This document shows positions 24,792 through 34,784 of a stretch of DNA of 64,000 nucleotides, one piece after another. The DNA lies in the NCBI GenBank assembly GCA_018228705.1, contig CP073694.1, forward strand, positions 1-64,000. The letters are read 5' to 3'. The position numbers were made by a program, and so were the translations under genes. Position 1 is the first letter of the stretch, and each line of letters opens with the position of its first letter. Origin of the DNA: Dysosmobacter sp. Marseille-Q4140. GTDB lineage: Bacteria > Bacillota > Clostridia > Oscillospirales > Oscillospiraceae. A model generated the notes under the pieces. It made no database searches. It worked only from the letters and a program-made list of their open reading frames with translations, and was not told the DNA's origin.

Positions 24792-26024
24792 ATGCAGATC
24801 TACGAGGAACTGAAGGCCCGGGGCCTGATCGCCCAGGTCACCGACGAAAACGAGATCCGGGAGCTGGTGAACAACGGCAAGGCCGTGTTCTATATCGGCT
24901 TCGACCCCACCGCCGACTCCCTGCACGTGGGCCACTTTATGGCTCTGTGCCTGATGAAGCGGCTGCAGATGGCCGGCAACCGGCCCATCGCCCTGATCGG
25001 CGGCGGCACCGGCATGGTGGGCGACCCCTCCGGCCGCAGCGACATGCGCCAGATGATGACCGTGGAGACCATAGCGCACAACTGCGAGTGCTTCAAAAAG
25101 CAGATGGAGCGGTTCATCGAGTTCGGCGAGGGCAAGGCCATGATGGTCAACAACGCCGACTGGCTGCTGAAGCTGAACTATATCGACCTGCTCCGCGAGG
25201 TGGGCGCCTGCTTCTCCGTCAACAACATGCTGCGGGCCGAGTGCTACAAGCAGCGCATGGAGAAGGGCCTTTCCTTCCTGGAGTTCAACTATATGATCAT
25301 GCAGTCCTATGACTTCTACCACATGTTCCAGACCCTGGGCTGCAACATGCAGTTCGGCGGCGACGACCAGTGGAGCAACATGCTGGGCGGCACGGAGCTG
25401 ATCCGCCGCAAGCTGGGCAAGGACGCCTACGCCATGACCATCACCCTGCTTTTGAACTCCGAGGGCAAGAAGATGGGCAAGACCGCCTCCGGCGCCGTGT
25501 GGCTGGACCCCAACAAGACCTCTCCCTTCGACTTCTACCAGTACTGGCGCAACGTGGGCGACGCGGACGTGCTCAAGTGCATCCGGATGCTGACCTTCCT
25601 GCCGCTGGAGCAGGTGGACGAGATGGACACCTGGGAGGGCGCCCAGCTCAACACCGCCAAGGAGATCCTGGCCTACGAGCTGACGAAGCTGGTCCACGGC
25701 GAGGCCGAGGCCGAGAAGGCCCAGGCCGCCGCCCGGGCCCTGTTCGGCGGCAGCGGCGACTCCGCCGACATGCCCTGCACGAAGCTCTGCCGGGCGGACT
25801 TCACCGCCGAGGGCGAGATCGACATTCTGACGCTGCTGGTCAAGTGCGGCCTGGCTGCCTCCAGGGGCGAGGCCCGGCGGCTGGTCCAGCAGGGCGGCGT
25901 GTCCGTGTGCGGGCAGAAGGTGGCCGACATCGAGGCCAAGTTCTCCTGCAAGGACTGCTGCGGCGAGGGCGCCGTCATCAAGAAGGGCAAGAAGGTCTAC
26001 CACAAGGCCCTGCTGTCCGAATAA
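24792..26024 (+). CDS. tyrS: Tyrosyl-tRNA synthetase
   Basis: 410 residues from the ATG at 24,792, chosen for AGGAGA at 24,777-24,782; an in-frame ATG at 24,771 lacks a binding site. The class I signature is HVGH at 45-48 and the KMSKS-equivalent is K227-MGKT, as in the TyrRS family. A C-terminal S4 RNA-binding domain is present ('GLAASRGEARRLVQQGGVSV'). It charges tRNA-Tyr and is controlled by the tyrosine T-box directly upstream. Confidence 0.97.
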   Translation: MQIYEELKARGLIAQVTDENEIRELVNNGKAVFYIGFDPTADSLHVGHFMALCLMKRLQMAGNRPIALIGGGTGMVGDPSGRSDMRQMMTVETIAHNCECFKKQMERFIEFGEGKAMMVNNADWLLKLNYIDLLREVGACFSVNNMLRAECYKQRMEKGLSFLEFNYMIMQSYDFYHMFQTLGCNMQFGGDDQWSNMLGGTELIRRKLGKDAYAMTITLLLNSEGKKMGKTASGAVWLDPNKTSPFDFYQYWRNVGDADVLKCIRMLTFLPLEQVDEMDTWEGAQLNTAKEILAYELTKLVHGEAEAEKAQAAARALFGGSGDSADMPCTKLCRADFTAEGEIDILTLLVKCGLAASRGEARRLVQQGGVSVCGQKVADIEAKFSCKDCCGEGAVIKKGKKVYHKALLSE

Positions 26025-26117
26025 ACGCATCCAACGACGGGACAGACGCGGCGCCCACGGCGCCGCGCCTGTTCTGGCGTTTTGTGAAATTTACGTTTCG
26101 ACCAGAAAGGAACCGCC

Positions 26118-27743
26118 ATGATCACAGTCAACGACGTCTCCCTGAACTTCTCCGGGCAGACCCTGTTCAAGCACGTGGACCTGAAATTCGTCCCCGGCAA
26201 CTGCTACGGCATCATCGGCGCCAACGGCGCCGGCAAGACTACCTTTTTGCGCATCCTCTCCGGGGACCTGGAGCCAACCACCGGCGAGGTGGTGATCTCC
26301 AAGGAGGACCGGATGAGCGTCCTCAAGCAGGACCACTTCCAGTACGACGCCTACACGGTGCTGGACACCGTCATCCTGGGCAACCAGCACCTCTACGACG
26401 TGATGAAGGAGAAGGACGCCCTGTATGAGAAGGAGGACTTCTCCGACGCCGACGGCGTCCGGGCCAGCGAGCTGGAGGCGGAGTTTGCCGAGATGGGCGG
26501 CTGGGAGGCCGAGAGCGACGTGAGCCGCCTGATCCAGGGCCTGGGCCTCTCCAATGACATCCTGTACAGTGAGATGAGCACCCTTACCGCCAAGGAGAAG
26601 GTGAAGGTCCTGCTGGCCCAGGCCCTCTTCGGAAAGCCGGACATCATCCTCCTGGACGAGCCCACCAACCACCTGGACATCCAGGCCATCGAGTGGCTGG
26701 AGGACTTCATCATGGACTGCGAGAGCCTCATCATCGTGGTCAGCCACGACCGCCACTTCCTCAACACCGTCTGCACCAGCATCGTGGACGTGGACTACGG
26801 CGGGATCCGGATGTACGTGGGCAACTACGAGTTCTGGTATGAGTCCAGCCAGCTGATGCAGCGGATGATCAAGGACCAGAACCGGAAGAAGGAGGACAAG
26901 ATCAAGGAGCTCCAGGAGTTCATCTCCCGCTTCTCCGCCAACAAGTCCAAGTCCAAGCAGGCCACGGCCCGGAGAAAGCTCCTGGACAAGCTGACGGTGG
27001 AGGAGATGCCTGCCTCCTCCCGGCGCTATCCCTTCGTGGGCTTCAAGATGGACCGGGAGCCGGGCAAGGAGATCCTCAGCGTGGAGGGTCTTTCCAAGAC
27101 CGTGGACGGCCGGAAGGTGCTGGACAACGTGTCCTTCCGGGTGAACAAGGGGGACAAGATCGCCTTCGTGGGGGAGGACGAGATCGCCAAGACCACCCTC
27201 TTCAAGATCCTCATGGAGGAGCTGGAGCCGGACGAGGGCACCTTCAAGTGGGGCACCACCATCACCACCAGCTACTTTCCCCTGGACAACTCCGCCTTCT
27301 TCAACGACTGCGACCTCAATCTGGTGGACTGGCTGGGCCAGTACACCGCCGACAACGCCGAGGAGGGGACCGAGTCCTTCAAGCGGTCCTTCCTGGGCCG
27401 GATGCTCTTCTCCGGCGACGACGTGTTCAAGCCGGTCAAGGTCCTCTCCGGCGGCGAGAAGGTCCGGTGCATGCTCTCCCGCATGATGCTCTTCGGCTCC
27501 AACGTGCTGATTTTGGACCAGCCCACCAACCACCTGGACCTGGAGTCCATCACCGCCGTCAACAACGGCCTCATCGACTTCAAGGGCGTGGTGCTCTTCG
27601 CCTCCCACGACCATGAGTTCGTTCAGACCGTGGCCAACCGGATCATGGAGCTGGTGGATGGCAAGCTGATCGACAAGATGTGCACCTACGACGAGTATAT
27701 CGCCGGCGCCCGGGAGGAGATGCTTGCCCGGCTCAAGGGCTGA
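26118..27743 (+). CDS. ABC-F family ATPase (YkpA/YbiT-like translation factor)
   Basis: 541 residues with two ABC domains and no membrane segments. Domain 1 has Walker A 'GANGAGKTT' (about 36-44) and 'DEPTNHLD'. Its signature is 'STLTAKEKVKVLL' rather than LSGGQ. Domain 2 has 'LSGGEKVRCML' and 'DQPTNHLD', but its Walker A reads 'GEDEIAKTT', lacking the usual glycines. These are features of the YkpA/YbiT branch. A basic inter-domain linker (about 250-300) would contact the ribosome. ABC-F proteins act on the ribosomal E-site. The assignment to antibiotic resistance or housekeeping cannot be made from sequence alone. The start follows AAAGGAACCGCC. Confidence 0.88.
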   Translation: MITVNDVSLNFSGQTLFKHVDLKFVPGNCYGIIGANGAGKTTFLRILSGDLEPTTGEVVISKEDRMSVLKQDHFQYDAYTVLDTVILGNQHLYDVMKEKDALYEKEDFSDADGVRASELEAEFAEMGGWEAESDVSRLIQGLGLSNDILYSEMSTLTAKEKVKVLLAQALFGKPDIILLDEPTNHLDIQAIEWLEDFIMDCESLIIVVSHDRHFLNTVCTSIVDVDYGGIRMYVGNYEFWYESSQLMQRMIKDQNRKKEDKIKELQEFISRFSANKSKSKQATARRKLLDKLTVEEMPASSRRYPFVGFKMDREPGKEILSVEGLSKTVDGRKVLDNVSFRVNKGDKIAFVGEDEIAKTTLFKILMEELEPDEGTFKWGTTITTSYFPLDNSAFFNDCDLNLVDWLGQYTADNAEEGTESFKRSFLGRMLFSGDDVFKPVKVLSGGEKVRCMLSRMMLFGSNVLILDQPTNHLDLESITAVNNGLIDFKGVVLFASHDHEFVQTVANRIMELVDGKLIDKMCTYDEYIAGAREEMLARLKG

Positions 27744-27764
27744 AACCTTGTCACCGAATTGTAG

Positions 27765-27825
27765 TTGACATAACGTTACACCGCCCCTATACTGAGCGTA
27801 TACTCGGTATGGGGGCGGTGTTTTT
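27765..27825 (+). promoter_or_regulatory. Promoter nested in a terminator hairpin
   Basis: TTGACA (27,765-27,770), 17 bp, TATACT (27,788-27,793). The same segment forms the hairpin ACACCGCCCC (27,778-27,787) / GGGGCGGTGT (27,812-27,821) followed by TTTT. The hairpin would terminate the ABC-F transcript, while a transcript starting near 27,800 lacks the left arm. Confidence 0.65.
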
Positions 27826-28962
27826 GTGGAGAGAGGGCGGATCCTGGGGGTGGTCCTGCTGGCGGCGGTGACGGCGGGGGCCATTGGATATGCGGCGTCC
27901 CGGCAGGCGGAGGAACGGGCGGCGGAGGAGGCGGCGTATCAGGCGTACCTGGATGCGCTGCCGCTGGCGGAAGCGGAGGGGGAGACCTGCTCTCCCAACG
28001 GGCGGTTCCAGGTGCGGACCGCGGGGGAGAGCGATCTTTGGATCAGCGGCGTCCGGATCCCGGAGGCACTTGAGATCGTGGATACCGAAACCGGGGAAGT
28101 GCGGTGGGAGGACGCCGGGTATGTCAGACAGTCCGTCCTGTGGTCCCCGGGGAACAACCTGGTGGCCATGGCCTGCGGGGCAAGGACGTGGGAGACGGTC
28201 TATGTGGTGAGCACCGCCTTCTGGACCACCTGGGAGTTCACCCTGCCGGACGGGACTTCCATCCCGGACTATACCTTCCTGCCGGAGGACTGGGGGCGGT
28301 GGCTGGATGAAAACACCCTGCTGGTGACGGTGGGGCAGGGGGGCGACGCCGGAGAGCAGCACACCTACCGCTGCATCCTCCGGCCCGGTGAGGACGGCAC
28401 CCTCTCCGGCTCCGTCCAGGAACAGACCACGGAGGTCCCGCCGGGCGCCTATGACTTCGACCACGACGGCACGGCGGAGACCGTGGAGGTGACCACGGTG
28501 CTGGACCCGGAGAACGAGGGGGTCCCCGTCTGGCACGAGCTGCGGATCTCGGACGGGGAGCGGACCTGGACGGAGGGAGCGGACCACTCCCACGCCGGTG
28601 CGGAGACCCTGTGCGCCGTCCGTCTGGACGGGGAGGACTGCCTGCTGCGCTACGTGCCCTATATGGGGCAGGGGTACTGCACCTATCACTATGAGATCTT
28701 CTCCCTGGACGACGCCTTCCGGCCGGTGACCCTCCGGGAGAACAGCGTGGAGTTCGACCTCAACTGGGACCAGCCCTGGCACGCCTTCGACACGGAGGCC
28801 GACGCCGCCTTCCTCGTTGAGATCCACGGCCTGCTGGACGGCGCCCGGCCCCTGCTGGACACCGGCTGGGGCGAGCTGCCCCTGGGGGAGGGCGTGGACT
28901 ACGGGGATACCGGTTCCGTCCGGGCCCATCTGGAGGCGCTTGCGGCGGAATCGCGCGGCTGA
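27826..28962 (+). CDS. Secreted or membrane-anchored protein of unknown function
   Basis: 378 residues from the GTG at 27,826; a GTG at 27,850 behind GAGAGAGGG is an equally possible start. One N-terminal hydrophobic segment ('ILGVVLLAAVTAGAIGYAAS') is followed by a long extracellular part with Trp/Asp-rich beta motifs ('WSPGNNLVAMACGARTWETV', 'YDFDHDGTAETVEV'). The latter is reminiscent of FG-GAP/VCBS or WD-like repeats in Clostridia lipoproteins, though no lipobox Cys is present. It has its own promoter. The function is unknown. Confidence 0.65.
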   Translation: MERGRILGVVLLAAVTAGAIGYAASRQAEERAAEEAAYQAYLDALPLAEAEGETCSPNGRFQVRTAGESDLWISGVRIPEALEIVDTETGEVRWEDAGYVRQSVLWSPGNNLVAMACGARTWETVYVVSTAFWTTWEFTLPDGTSIPDYTFLPEDWGRWLDENTLLVTVGQGGDAGEQHTYRCILRPGEDGTLSGSVQEQTTEVPPGAYDFDHDGTAETVEVTTVLDPENEGVPVWHELRISDGERTWTEGADHSHAGAETLCAVRLDGEDCLLRYVPYMGQGYCTYHYEIFSLDDAFRPVTLRENSVEFDLNWDQPWHAFDTEADAAFLVEIHGLLDGARPLLDTGWGELPLGEGVDYGDTGSVRAHLEALAAESRG

Positions 28963-29109
28963 CGGCCCGCTGGAGGCGGACGGATATCTGTAATGCAAAA
29001 GCCCTTGTCAGAGATTGCGATGTAAGAGAAGCAACCGTCTGCCGGCCCCGCAGGCCGCGGGGGAGACGGCGGCTGAGCGGTTTTCCCCGCGGCGGTTTCT
29101 CACGGTCGG

Positions 29110-29161
29110 AGGCGCCGCCCGGATCCCGGGAATCTACCTGGATCCGGGCGGCGCCTCTTTG
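29110..29161 (+). terminator. Long perfect hairpin upstream of the ECF sigma gene
   Basis: A 17-bp perfect stem AGGCGCCGCCCGGATCC / GGATCCGGGCGGCGCCT followed by CTTTG, about 150 nt after the previous stop. It is the only strong structure in 28,963-29,257; nothing else was seen there. Confidence 0.65.
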
Positions 29162-29257
29162 CTCGGGAACGGCCTGAGAGAAAAAATCTTCCGGCAGGTG
29201 TCCAGTTTGGCCCCGCCGGAGCGTTTATAAGAGCAAACAGACAGGGGAGGGAGATCA

Positions 29258-29779
29258 TTGCTGATCTATTTGCAGGCCATTGAGACACCGTCGGAGCGGG
29301 CCCGGTTCCAGGAGATGTATCTCACATACCGGGGGCTGATGTACCGTGTGGCCTATCAGATCCTGAAAAATCGTCAGGACGCGGAGGATGCGGTGCATCA
29401 GTCCTTCGTGAAGCTGGCGGAGCAGGCCGGGCGCCTGCCCGACGGCCCCGGACCCCGGATGCAGAGCCTGGCGGTGACCGTGGCGGAGCGAAAGGCCATC
29501 GACCTGTGGCGCAGCCGCCGCCGTCATCCCCAGGTGGAACTGGACGAGGTGGCGCTGGCATGCCGCTCCGCGCCGCTGCCGGACAGCGCACTGGCGGCCG
29601 CCCTGGCGGACCTTCCGCCCCGATACCGGGAGGCGCTGCTGCTGAAATACTGCAACGGCTATTCCCACCGGGAGATCGCCGGATTTCTCTCCACCACGCC
29701 GGAGGCGGTGTCCCAGGTGATCCGCCGGGCCAAAAAGCGCCTGACACAGGCGCTGGAGGAGGGGGAGGACGCCCTGTGA
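29258..29779 (+). CDS. RNA polymerase ECF-type sigma factor
   Basis: 173 residues from a TTG start behind GGGGAGGGAG. Region 2 reads 'YQILKNRQDAEDAVHQSFVKL' and region 4 reads 'LPPRYREALLLKYCNGYSHREIAGFLSTTPEAVSQVIRRAKKRL', the standard sigma-70 region 4 HTH. No anti-sigma gene follows; the convergent dapA lies across a terminator, so its control partner is not next to it. The target regulon is unknown. Confidence 0.88.
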   Translation: MLIYLQAIETPSERARFQEMYLTYRGLMYRVAYQILKNRQDAEDAVHQSFVKLAEQAGRLPDGPGPRMQSLAVTVAERKAIDLWRSRRRHPQVELDEVALACRSAPLPDSALAAALADLPPRYREALLLKYCNGYSHREIAGFLSTTPEAVSQVIRRAKKRLTQALEEGEDAL

Positions 29780-29828
29780 CGGCTGACGCCTCCTGGGGCC
29801 GCGGCATAAGGGCGGCCGCCCCATGACA

Positions 29829-29858
29829 AAGCCGCCCGGACCACCGGGCGGCTTCTTT
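29829..29858. terminator. Terminator between convergent sigma factor and dapA genes
   Basis: Perfect 11-bp stem AAGCCGCCCGG / CCGGGCGGCTT with CTTT on the + side and TTTG on the minus side, so it can serve both genes. Confidence 0.75.
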
Positions 29859-29873
29859 CGGAGAGGAGGCGCT

Positions 29874-30773
29874 TCAGACGGCTTCGGCCTCCAGCAGCCC
29901 GTACCGCTCCAGCGCCCGGCGGATGCGCTCCGTGACGGCCTCGTCGGGCTCGCACAGGGGCAGCCGCAGAGGGCCCGCGTTCCAGCCCAGCAGGTTCAGG
30001 GCGGTCTTGACCGGGATGGGGTTCACGTCGCAGAACATGGCGTCGCAGAAGTCCTTCAGCTCCAGCTGCAATTTCCCGGCGGCGGCGTAGTCGTTGGCGA
30101 GGCACAGCTCCGTCAGGCGGTGCATTTGGGCCGGCAGCACGTTGGCCACCACGGAGATGACGCCCCGTCCGCCCAGCATGCAGATGGCCGCCGTCTCGTC
30201 GTCGTTGCCGGACCAGATGGAGAAGTCCGCGGGACAGAGGTTCCGGGTTTTCTGGATATTGCTGAAATTGCCCCCGGCCTCCTTGACGCCGTTGATGTTG
30301 GGGTGCTTGGAGAGCTCCGCGTAGGTCTCCGGCGCGATGGTGACGCCGGTGCGGGAGGGCACGTCGTAGAGGATGACGGGCCGGTCCACCGCGTCGGCGA
30401 TGGCGGTGTAGTGGCGGATCAGGCCCTTCTGGCTGGCCTTGTTGTAGTAGGGAGTCACCACCAGCAGCCCGTCGGCCCCGGCCCGCTCCGCGTCCCGGGA
30501 GAGGGTGACGGCGGTCTCCGTGGCGTTGGAGCCGCTGCCCGCGATCACCGGCACCCGGCCGTCCACGCGCTCCACGCAGAACTCGATGGTCCGCATCCGC
30601 TCGTGGTAGCTCATGGTGGTGGCCTCGCCGGTGGTGCCGCAGACGATGACGGCGTCGGTGCCGTTTTGGAGCTGGAAGTCCAGCAGACGGCCCAGTGCGG
30701 CAAAATTCACGGTCTCATTGGTGAAGGGCGTGACGATGGCCACGCCGGAGCCGGTAAACAGGGGTTTGCGCAT
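29874..30773 (-). CDS. dapA: 4-hydroxy-tetrahydrodipicolinate synthase
   Basis: 299 residues. The GTTGE motif is at 46-50, Tyr136 in 'ILYDVPSRTG', and Schiff-base Lys164 in 'GVKEA'. It condenses pyruvate with aspartate semialdehyde, the committed step to diaminopimelate and lysine, and in sporeformers also to dipicolinate. It lies downstream of asd on the same strand, which supplies its substrate. A terminator-like hairpin sits between them, so dapA may also have its own promoter. The start follows AGGAGGTACATATC. Confidence 0.97.
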   Translation of the reverse strand: MRKPLFTGSGVAIVTPFTNETVNFAALGRLLDFQLQNGTDAVIVCGTTGEATTMSYHERMRTIEFCVERVDGRVPVIAGSGSNATETAVTLSRDAERAGADGLLVVTPYYNKASQKGLIRHYTAIADAVDRPVILYDVPSRTGVTIAPETYAELSKHPNINGVKEAGGNFSNIQKTRNLCPADFSIWSGNDDETAAICMLGGRGVISVVANVLPAQMHRLTELCLANDYAAAGKLQLELKDFCDAMFCDVNPIPVKTALNLLGWNAGPLRLPLCEPDEAVTERIRRALERYGLLEAEAV

Positions 30774-30892
30774 GATATGTACCTCCTATACAAGTCCGCC
30801 CGGATGTTGTCTCCATTGTATAGGATCATTCTATGCGGGATAATCCGAATTTGTGCCGAAAACCATGCAAAACATGCTGCCTTGTCCCGACG

Positions 30893-30923
30893 GAAAAGCC
30901 GGGCGCCTTTTGGGCGCCCGGCT
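30893..30923 (-). terminator. Terminator after asd
   Basis: On the minus strand: AGCCGGGCGCC / GGCGCCCGGCT stem followed by TTTTCC. It separates asd from dapA, so coupled expression needs read-through or a second promoter. Confidence 0.65.
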
Positions 30924-30950
30924 CCTTCGTCACTGTGTACAGGAAACCGA

Positions 30951-32036
30951 TCAGTCCATGTAGCCCTTGGCACACAGCAGCTCCGCCAGGAGCACCGCGC
31001 CGCCGGCCGCGCCCCGGAGGGTGTTGTGGCTCAGGCACACGAACTTGTAGTCGTACTGGCTGTCGGGCCGCAGGCGGCCGATGGACACGGCCATGCCGTG
31101 CTCCAGGTTCCGGTCCAGACGGGTCTGGGGCCGGTTCTCCTCCTCAAAGTAGTGGAGGAACTGCTTGGGAGCGGAGGGCAGGTCCAGCTCCTGGGCGGGG
31201 CCCCGGAAGGCGGCCCAGTCGGCCTTGATCTGCTCCATGGAGGGTGCCTTTCCGTCGGCGAACTTCATGAACACGGCGGCCATGTGGCCGTCCTGGCAGG
31301 CCACCCGGAAGCACTGGGCGGTGATGGCGGGGCCGGCGGCCTTGACGATCTTGCCGTCCTCGATGTGACCCCAGAGCTTCAGGGGCTCGGTCTCGCTCTT
31401 CTCCTCCTCGCCGCCGATGAAGGGGATGCAGTTGTCCACCATCTCGGGCCAGCGCTCAAAGGTCTTGCCGGCGCCGGAGATGGCCTGATAGGTGCACACC
31501 AGCGCCTTCTCCAGGCCGTACTTCTTCAGCGGGTGCAGGGCGGGGACGTAGCTCTGGAGGGAGCAGTTGGACTTGACGGCGATGAAGCCCCGCTTGGTCC
31601 CCAGGCGCTTGCGCTGGGACTCGATAACGGCGATGTGGTCGGCGTTGATCTCCGGCACCACCATGGGCACGTCGTCGGTCCAGCGGTGGGCGGAGTTGTT
31701 GGAGACGATGGGGCACTCCAGCTTGGCGTACTTCTCCTCCAGGGCCCGGATCTCCTCCTTCTTCATATCCACGGCGCAGAAGCAGAAGTCCACCATGGAG
31801 GCCAGCTTTTCCGCGTCGGCCTCGGCGTCCAGGACCACGATGCTCTTGGCCTCCTCCGGCATGGGGACATCCAGGGCCCAGCGGCCGGCCACGGCCTCGG
31901 CATAGGGCTTGCCGGCGCTGCGGGCGCTGGCCGCCAGGGCGGTCAGACGGAACCAGGGGTGGTTCTCCATGAGGGTGATGAACCGCTGGCCCACCATGCC
32001 GGTGGCGCCGATGATGCCCACTTTGTACTCTTTCAT
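30951..32036 (-). CDS. asd: Aspartate-semialdehyde dehydrogenase
   Basis: 361 residues. The N-terminal NADP-binding motif GATGMVG is at 10-16 and the catalytic Cys158 lies in '[10 protein letters not shown]'. Length and the 'SNCSLQ' motif match the archaeal/fungal-type ASADH branch common in Clostridia rather than the shorter E. coli type. It reduces aspartyl phosphate to the semialdehyde used by dapA next door and by homoserine synthesis. The start is behind GGAGGAAACGCAT. A GC hairpin (GGGGGCCGG / CCGGCCCCC) lies in the leader at about 32,067-32,087. Confidence 0.96.
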   Translation of the reverse strand: MKEYKVGIIGATGMVGQRFITLMENHPWFRLTALAASARSAGKPYAEAVAGRWALDVPMPEEAKSIVVLDAEADAEKLASMVDFCFCAVDMKKEEIRALEEKYAKLECPIVSNNSAHRWTDDVPMVVPEINADHIAVIESQRKRLGTKRGFIAVKSNCSLQSYVPALHPLKKYGLEKALVCTYQAISGAGKTFERWPEMVDNCIPFIGGEEEKSETEPLKLWGHIEDGKIVKAAGPAITAQCFRVACQDGHMAAVFMKFADGKAPSMEQIKADWAAFRGPAQELDLPSAPKQFLHYFEEENRPQTRLDRNLEHGMAVSIGRLRPDSQYDYKFVCLSHNTLRGAAGGAVLLAELLCAKGYMD

Positions 32037-32098
32037 ATGCGTTTCCTCCTGCTGCGATGTTGCGGCGGGGGCCGGAACCGGCCCCCGTCGATTTTTGG

Positions 32099-32127
32099 TT
32101 GAATGTGTCGCCGGTTTGTACTATAAT
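32099..32127 (+). promoter_or_regulatory. Sigma-A promoter of the spoIID-like/queA operon
   Basis: TTGAAT (32,099-32,104), 17-bp spacer, perfect TATAAT (32,122-32,127). The start codon is about 100 nt further on. Confidence 0.7.
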
Positions 32128-32234
32128 GGGTTCCATTGGGAACGACCATGGCCTGTACTTGTGGGACGGACATTTGTATGTATATTAGCATACTTTTCTG
32201 CCCCAGTCAAGGCCGCGGATATTGGGGAGGATTC

Positions 32235-33611
32235 ATGAAAAAACTGCTTGCGACTGTGATGCTCGTTGTGATATTTTTTACCCTGAGCGCTGTGACCGCC
32301 TCGGCCGCCGTGACGAACAACACGGTGAAGGTGGGGCTGCGGTACGGCTCGTCGGTGATGGAGTCCGCCAACCTGGAGAACGCCCAGGGCAGCGGCTACG
32401 CCTTCGGCTATTTCGACGGCAACCGCCAGTTCGTGCCCATGGGGTACACCGACGTGACCACCATCACCATGACCCCCGACGTCTGGGGCGGCATCACTGT
32501 GACGGTGACCGGCACCAGCCAGGTGGTCTACTCCTGCATGGACAGCACCCTGGGCGTCATGCCCCAGGACCCGGGGGGAGACCCCATCACCTGGTTCAAG
32601 GGCTACCGCTACCGGGGCGGGTTTGAGTACACCTGCTCCAACGGCGGGCTCCAGGTGGTCAACGTGGTGGGGCTGGAGGACTACGTCAAGGGCGTCATCC
32701 CCCACGAGATGAACGGCAACTGGCCCCTGGAGGCGCTGAAGGCCCAGGCGGTCTGTGCCCGGACCTTCGCCTGCCGCAGCACCAAGCACGCCTCTTACGG
32801 CTTTGACGTCTGCGCCACCGTCGACTGCCAGGTCTACAACGGCGTTTCCACCTCCACGCCCCTCAGCGACCAGGCGGTGAACGAGACCGCCGGGCAGTGC
32901 ATCCGGTACAACGGACAGCTGATCGAGGCGGTGTACCACTCCTCCGACGGCGGCGCCACGGAGGACGGCGCCAAGGTCTGGGGCGGGGACACGCCCTACC
33001 TCAAGGGCAAGACGGACCCCTATGAGGCCCAGACCACCATCCCCAACTACAACTACACCGTTACATATACCCCGACGGAGCTGACCTGGGTCCTCCAGAA
33101 CAGCGGCTACTCCATCGGCAACGTGGTGGACGTGTACGTGGCGGAGCGGTCTGCCCTGGGCAACGTCACCAAGGTGGTCTTTGTGGACGACACCGGCAAG
33201 AGCCTGACCGTCACCGGCCAGGCGTGCTCCAACGCCTTTTACAGCACCACGCTGAATAAGAACGTGGCCAGCCTCCGGTTCACCATCTCCGGCGGCTCCG
33301 GCGGCGGAGGCTTCTCCGTCAACGGCTCCTCCTCGCTCCAGAGCCTCACCGGCGCCTCGGTGATCTCCGGCAAGGGGACGCTCTCCTCCTTGCAGGAGGG
33401 GACCCACAGCGCCGTCACCTCCTCCGGCACCGTGACGCTGAGCGCCTCCGGCGCCTCCGGTTCCTCCGGCGGCAGCCAGTTCGTGATCACCGGCACCGGA
33501 AACGGGCACAATGTGGGCATGAGCCAGTACGGCGCCAAGGCCATGGCGGAGCTGGGATATACCTATGTGGATATCCTCAATTTCTATTACACCGGTGTGA
33601 CCATCGGATAA
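32235..33611 (+). CDS. SpoIID/LytB-domain secreted protein
   Basis: 458 residues from the ATG behind GGGGAGGATTC. An N-terminal signal peptide (about 1-24, ending 'ASAA') is present. The SpoIID core is recognised by '[34 protein letters not shown]', '[19 protein letters not shown]' and '[12 protein letters not shown]', and by the C-terminal '[36 protein letters not shown]'. SpoIID-type proteins are lytic transglycosylases or amidase enhancers used in engulfment and wall turnover. A Gly/Ser-rich insertion of about 80 residues lies between the two core halves. It is followed by queA after 12 nt. Confidence 0.88.
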   Translation: MKKLLATVMLVVIFFTLSAVTASAAVTNNTVKVGLRYGSSVMESANLENAQGSGYAFGYFDGNRQFVPMGYTDVTTITMTPDVWGGITVTVTGTSQVVYSCMDSTLGVMPQDPGGDPITWFKGYRYRGGFEYTCSNGGLQVVNVVGLEDYVKGVIPHEMNGNWPLEALKAQAVCARTFACRSTKHASYGFDVCATVDCQVYNGVSTSTPLSDQAVNETAGQCIRYNGQLIEAVYHSSDGGATEDGAKVWGGDTPYLKGKTDPYEAQTTIPNYNYTVTYTPTELTWVLQNSGYSIGNVVDVYVAERSALGNVTKVVFVDDTGKSLTVTGQACSNAFYSTTLNKNVASLRFTISGGSGGGGFSVNGSSSLQSLTGASVISGKGTLSSLQEGTHSAVTSSGTVTLSASGASGSSGGSQFVITGTGNGHNVGMSQYGAKAMAELGYTYVDILNFYYTGVTIG

Positions 33612-33623
33612 GGAGACCCGAAG

Positions 33624-34649
33624 ATGCAGACCCATGATTTTTACTACGACCTGCCCCAGGAGCTGATCGCCCAGACCCCCATCGAGAAGCGGGACGCCTC
33701 CCGGCTCATGACATTGGACCGGCGGACCGGCGCGGTGGGGCACCACCATTTCTATGACCTGCCGGACTTCCTCAACCCCGGCGACTGCCTGATCCTGAAC
33801 AACTCCCGGGTGCTGCCCGCCCGGCTGCTGGGCTCCCGGCTGCCCGGCGGCGGCGCCTGCGAGGTGCTGCTGCTGACCGACAAGGGGGACAAGGTGTGGG
33901 AGTGCCTGGTCCGCCCGGGGAAGAAGCTGCGCCCGGGCACCCGCCTGACCTTCGGCGAGGGGGCCCTGACGGCGGAGATCGTGGACGTGCTGGAGGGCGG
34001 CAACCGCCTGGTGCGCTTCGACTACGAGGGCATCTTCCTGGAGACCCTGGAAAAACTGGGCAAGATGCCCCTGCCGCCCTATATCAAGGAGGAGCTTCAG
34101 GACCAGGAGCGCTACCAGACCGTCTACTCCAAGGTCCTGGGCAGCGCCGCCGCCCCCACGGCGGGGCTCCACTTCACGCCGGAGCTGCTGGAGACCATCG
34201 CCGCCAAGGGCGTGGGCATCGGCTATGTGACGCTCCACGTGGGCCTGGGCACCTTCCGGCCCGTGAAGGAGGACAACATCGAGGACCACCCCATGCACAG
34301 CGAGTTCTGCACCATCTCCCAGGAGACGGCGGACCTCATCAACCGCACCCGTGCCGGCGGCGGCCGGTGCATCTGCGTGGGCACCACCTCCTGCCGGACC
34401 CTGGAGTCCTGGGCGGCGGAGGACGGCCACATGGAGCCCCGGTCCGGCTGGACGGATATCTATATCTACCCCGGCTACAAGTTCAAGGTGATGGACGGCC
34501 TGGTGACCAACTTCCACCTGCCGGAGTCCACCCTCATCATGCTGGTGTCCGCCTTCGCCGGGCGGGAGCACGTCCTGACCGCCTATGCCGAGGCGGTCCG
34601 GGAAAAATACCGGTTTTTCTCCTTCGGAGACGCCATGTTCCTCAGCTGA
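33624..34649 (+). CDS. queA: S-adenosylmethionine:tRNA ribosyltransferase-isomerase
   Basis: 341 residues. Typical QueA motifs: '[22 protein letters not shown]', '[13 protein letters not shown]', '[12 protein letters not shown]' and '[12 protein letters not shown]'. It transfers ribosyl from SAM to preQ1-tRNA to form epoxyqueuosine. tgt, the preceding enzyme of the pathway, lies 1.3 kb downstream across the cation efflux gene. The start is 12 nt after the spoIID-like gene behind AAGGAGACCCGAAG. Confidence 0.96.
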   Translation: MQTHDFYYDLPQELIAQTPIEKRDASRLMTLDRRTGAVGHHHFYDLPDFLNPGDCLILNNSRVLPARLLGSRLPGGGACEVLLLTDKGDKVWECLVRPGKKLRPGTRLTFGEGALTAEIVDVLEGGNRLVRFDYEGIFLETLEKLGKMPLPPYIKEELQDQERYQTVYSKVLGSAAAPTAGLHFTPELLETIAAKGVGIGYVTLHVGLGTFRPVKEDNIEDHPMHSEFCTISQETADLINRTRAGGGRCICVGTTSCRTLESWAAEDGHMEPRSGWTDIYIYPGYKFKVMDGLVTNFHLPESTLIMLVSAFAGREHVLTAYAEAVREKYRFFSFGDAMFLS

Positions 34650-34664
34650 GAAAGCCGCCTGCGC

Positions 34665-34692
34665 GCCCCTGGCCTCCGGCCAGGGGCTTTTT
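34665..34692 (+). terminator. queA terminator
   Basis: GCCCCTGGCC / GGCCAGGGGC stem, TCC loop, TTTTT run. Confidence 0.85.
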
Positions 34693-34748
34693 GCCGGAAA
34701 AAGTTAAAAAAAGATGGAGTTTGTCAAGACAAACGTTTGCAAAACACC

Positions 34749-34777
34749 TTGACAGTGCGGTTTGCGTATGGTATCTT
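34749..34777 (+). promoter_or_regulatory. Sigma-A promoter of the cation efflux gene
   Basis: TTGACA (34,749-34,754), 17-bp spacer, TATCTT (34,772-34,777). Confidence 0.75.
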
Positions 34778-34784
34778 AATTAGA

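Noticed and set aside
29823..32102. A 759-codon plus-strand frame across dapA and asd
   Set aside because: The opposite strand encodes complete dapA and asd with catalytic motifs; this frame is their complement and has no start signal.
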